Below are positions 62,287 through 64,000 of a DNA stretch of 64,000 bases, piece by piece. Positions within the stretch are counted from its first letter, which is position 1. Every line of letters begins with the position of its first letter. This DNA comes from Microbacterium kyungheense. GTDB taxonomy: Bacteria > Actinomycetota > Actinomycetes > Actinomycetales > Microbacteriaceae. The notes beneath the pieces are model-generated. The model searched no databases, was not told where the DNA came from, and worked only from the letters and a program-made list of their open reading frames with translations. A program made the position numbers and the translations under genes. Location of the stretch: the NCBI RefSeq assembly GCF_006783905.1, contig NZ_VFPE01000001.1, positions 806,001-870,000 of the forward strand, read 5' to 3'.

Positions 62287-64000
62287 TCAGCCGCCGTACT
62301 CGGCGAGCAGCGCGCGGGCGCCGTCGGCGAGCGCAGCGATGCGGGCTGCGGCGTCGCCGCGGTCCTCGCCGCGGACGTCGAGGTACAGCTTGAGCTTGGG
62401 CTCGGTGCCGCTCGGCCGCACGATCACCCGCGACCCGTCGGCGAGCCACAGGCGCAGCACGTCGCCGGGGGGCAGGTCCTCGTAGCCGTCCGTGAGGTCG
62501 TCGACGCGATCGACCGCGACGCCGGCGATGGACTCGGGATGCCGCTCCCGCAGCGCGGCCATGATCCGGCCGATCTGCGACACGTCGTCGACGCGGACCG
62601 ACACCTGGTCGCTCGCGAAGGCTCCGAACAGCTCGTCGAACTCGGCGAGCAGGTCGGCGAGCGTCGCGCCGCGGCCGCGCGCCTCGGACACCATGCCGAG
62701 GATCGCGACGGCCGCCGAGATGCCGTCCTTGTCGCGCACCGTGCCGGGGTTCACCAGGTAGCCGAGCGCCTCTTCGAACCCGAACGCGATGCCGGGTGCG
62801 CGCGAGATCCACTTGAAGCCCGTGAGCGTCGCGTGGAAGGCGAGGCCGTAGTGCTCGGCGACGGTCTGCAGGCCGGGCGACGACACCAGCGAGCATGCCA
62901 GCGAGGCGCCCGACGTATCGCCGGTCTCGGCGACGAGCCGCGCGGCGCGCCAGCCGAGCAGCAGCCCGATCTCGTTGCCGGTAAGCCGACGCCACCCGCC
63001 GTCGGCGGCTTCGTCGGGGATCGCGACCGCGAGGCGGTCGGCGTCCGGGTCGTTCGCGATGACGAGCTCGGCGCCCGTCTCGCGCGCGGTCTCGAACGAC
63101 AGGTCCATCGCGCCGGGCTCTTCGGGGTTCGGGAAGGCGACCGTGGGGAACGAGCCGTCGGGCTCGAGCTGCGCCGTCACCGGCACCGGCTCGGGGTAGC
63201 CCGCGGTCTCGAGGATGCGCGACAGGGTCTGCCAGCCGACGCCGTGCATCGCGGTGTACACCCACGTGAGCCCGGCGGCGCCCTCGGGCGCCGGGGCCAC
63301 GGCAGCCGTGGCGGCGATGTACGCGTCCACGACGTCGTCGGTGGCGGTCTCGAAGCCGAGCGACCGCGGGATCGTGCCGATGTCGCCCTCCGCGGCCACA
63401 CGGTCGATGTGTGCGGCGATGTCGCCGTCTGCCGGCGGAACGATCTGCGAGCCCTCGTCGGCGCCGCCGAGATACACCTTGTAGCCGTTGTCGTCCGGGG
63501 GATTGTGGCTTGCGGTCACCATGACGCCCGCCGCCGCGCCGAAGTGCCGCACGGCGAAGGCGAGCACGGGGGTCGGCAGCAGCCGGGGCAGCAGGATCGC
63601 GCGCAGTCCCGCGCCGGCGAAGATCTCGGCCGAGTCCCGCGCGAACACGTCCGAGTTGCGGCGTCCGTCGTAGCCGATCACCACGATCGGCGCGTCGTCG
63701 AGGATGCCGGGCACCTCGGCTCCCTCGGCCGCCAGGGCGTCTTCGGACGGCGCTTCGGTGAGCTCCGGCGCAGTCGGCTCCGGGGCGGCTGAGGCGGCGT
63801 CCACAGAGGACGCCTCGTCGGGCGTCGCGGGCTCTTCCCCGCCGGCTTCGGGAGCCGCCTCGGCAGCGGAACCGTCCTCGGCGCTGTCGTCCGGCTGCTC
63901 ATCGGCAGCCGCGGCCTGATCGGGTGCCACGATCTCGTCCGGCCCGCTCTCGGCGTCGTCCGCCAGTGCCGCCGGCGCTGCGGTGCCGATCGGCTCCAGC
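62287..64000 (-). CDS. phosphoglucomutase/phosphomannomutase (partial, 5' end off window)
   Basis: The gene enters from the right edge and ends at 62287; 571 codons are seen. The catalytic phosphoserine loop is VTASHNPPDDNGYKVYLG, the metal loop NDPDADRLAVAIP, the sugar loop GFEEALGY and the phosphate loop VRPSGTEPKLKLY. The alpha-D-phosphohexomutase core begins at VVIGYDGRRNSDVFARDSAE. Before it lies a stretch of at least 95 residues rich in Ala, Glu, Asp and Pro. The family normally has its first domain (with GTAGLRG) directly before this point, so the stretch is probably a disordered insertion and the true N-terminus is beyond the edge. Confidence 0.9.
   Translation of the reverse strand, partial: LEPIGTAAPAALADDAESGPDEIVAPDQAAAADEQPDDSAEDGSAAEAAPEAGGEEPATPDEASSVDAASAAPEPTAPELTEAPSEDALAAEGAEVPGILDDAPIVVIGYDGRRNSDVFARDSAEIFAGAGLRAILLPRLLPTPVLAFAVRHFGAAAGVMVTASHNPPDDNGYKVYLGGADEGSQIVPPADGDIAAHIDRVAAEGDIGTIPRSLGFETATDDVVDAYIAATAAVAPAPEGAAGLTWVYTAMHGVGWQTLSRILETAGYPEPVPVTAQLEPDGSFPTVAFPNPEEPGAMDLSFETARETGAELVIANDPDADRLAVAIPDEAADGGWRRLTGNEIGLLLGWRAARLVAETGDTSGASLACSLVSSPGLQTVAEHYGLAFHATLTGFKWISRAPGIAFGFEEALGYLVNPGTVRDKDGISAAVAILGMVSEARGRGATLADLLAEFDELFGAFASDQVSVRVDDVSQIGRIMAALRERHPESIAGVAVDRVDDLTDGYEDLPPGDVLRLWLADGSRVIVRPSGTEPKLKLYLDVRGEDRGDAAARIAALADGARALLAEYGG

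Overview
The window looks like a chromosomal segment of a high-GC actinobacterium of the Microbacteriaceae, most likely Microbacterium or a close relative. This is inferred from roughly 70% GC, the gene families present, many apparently leaderless transcripts with a TAnnnT box 6-8 nt before the start codon, and a sdhC-sdhD-sdhA-sdhB order. No database search was possible. Nearly all of it is ordinary chromosome. I found no rRNA, tRNA, CRISPR array, transposase, integrase or phage gene.

Layout. 0-5 kb: a partial ABC exporter with a small HTH gene, divergent from a NodI/DrrA-type ABC-2 export operon, with two identical-core operators between them; then an SRPBCC gene and a DUF4166 gene behind a palindromic operator. 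5-7.2 kb: an MHS-type MFS transporter and a small membrane protein. 7.2-11 kb: the riboflavin operon ribD-ribE-ribBA-ribH under an FMN riboswitch. 11-14.4 kb: glpD and glpK. 14.4-20.6 kb: an Fpg/Nei glycosylase and a LuxR-type regulator divergent from a very large secreted beta-propeller/sedolisin (S53) protein. 20.6-25.7 kb: acetyltransferase, trpS, exonuclease III, BrkB/YihY protein and an MFS transporter. 25.7-29.2 kb: the succinate dehydrogenase operon with a DtxR/IdeR-like box upstream. 29.5-31.8 kb: a secreted GH10 xylanase and mannose-1-phosphate guanylyltransferase.

32-40.3 kb: a nucleoside uptake and salvage operon (BmpA-type lipoprotein, duplicated ATPase, two permeases, cytidine deaminase, thymidine phosphorylase, adenosine deaminase), so import and first catabolic steps are encoded together. 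40.5-45.7 kb: an epimerase, a BASS-type transporter and a flavin monooxygenase in one overlapping operon, then a TauE/SafE permease and an anchored alpha/beta hydrolase. 45.8-53.6 kb: a mannitol PTS locus carrying the general phosphotransferases (EIIB-like protein, HPr, EI, EIICB, EIIA, mtlD), divergent from an MtlR-type PRD regulator. 53.6-62.2 kb: an AbiEi-like orphan, an acetyltransferase, a dipeptide/oligopeptide ABC transporter operon and a patatin-like lipase. The right edge holds a partial phosphoglucomutase/phosphomannomutase with a long disordered insertion.

The most unusual signals are repeats. (i) REP-like units lie inside coding sequence and are translated in four to five proteins. 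(ii) A 75-93 bp palindromic family built on 20-bp GGGGCGC units occurs four times between 53.6 and 61.1 kb and brackets the AbiEi-like gene. (iii) A 59-bp dispersed repeat occurs at both ends of the window. (iv) Three long unrelated palindromes fill intergenic gaps between 40 and 46 kb. The beta-propeller/S53 fusion is the most unusual protein.
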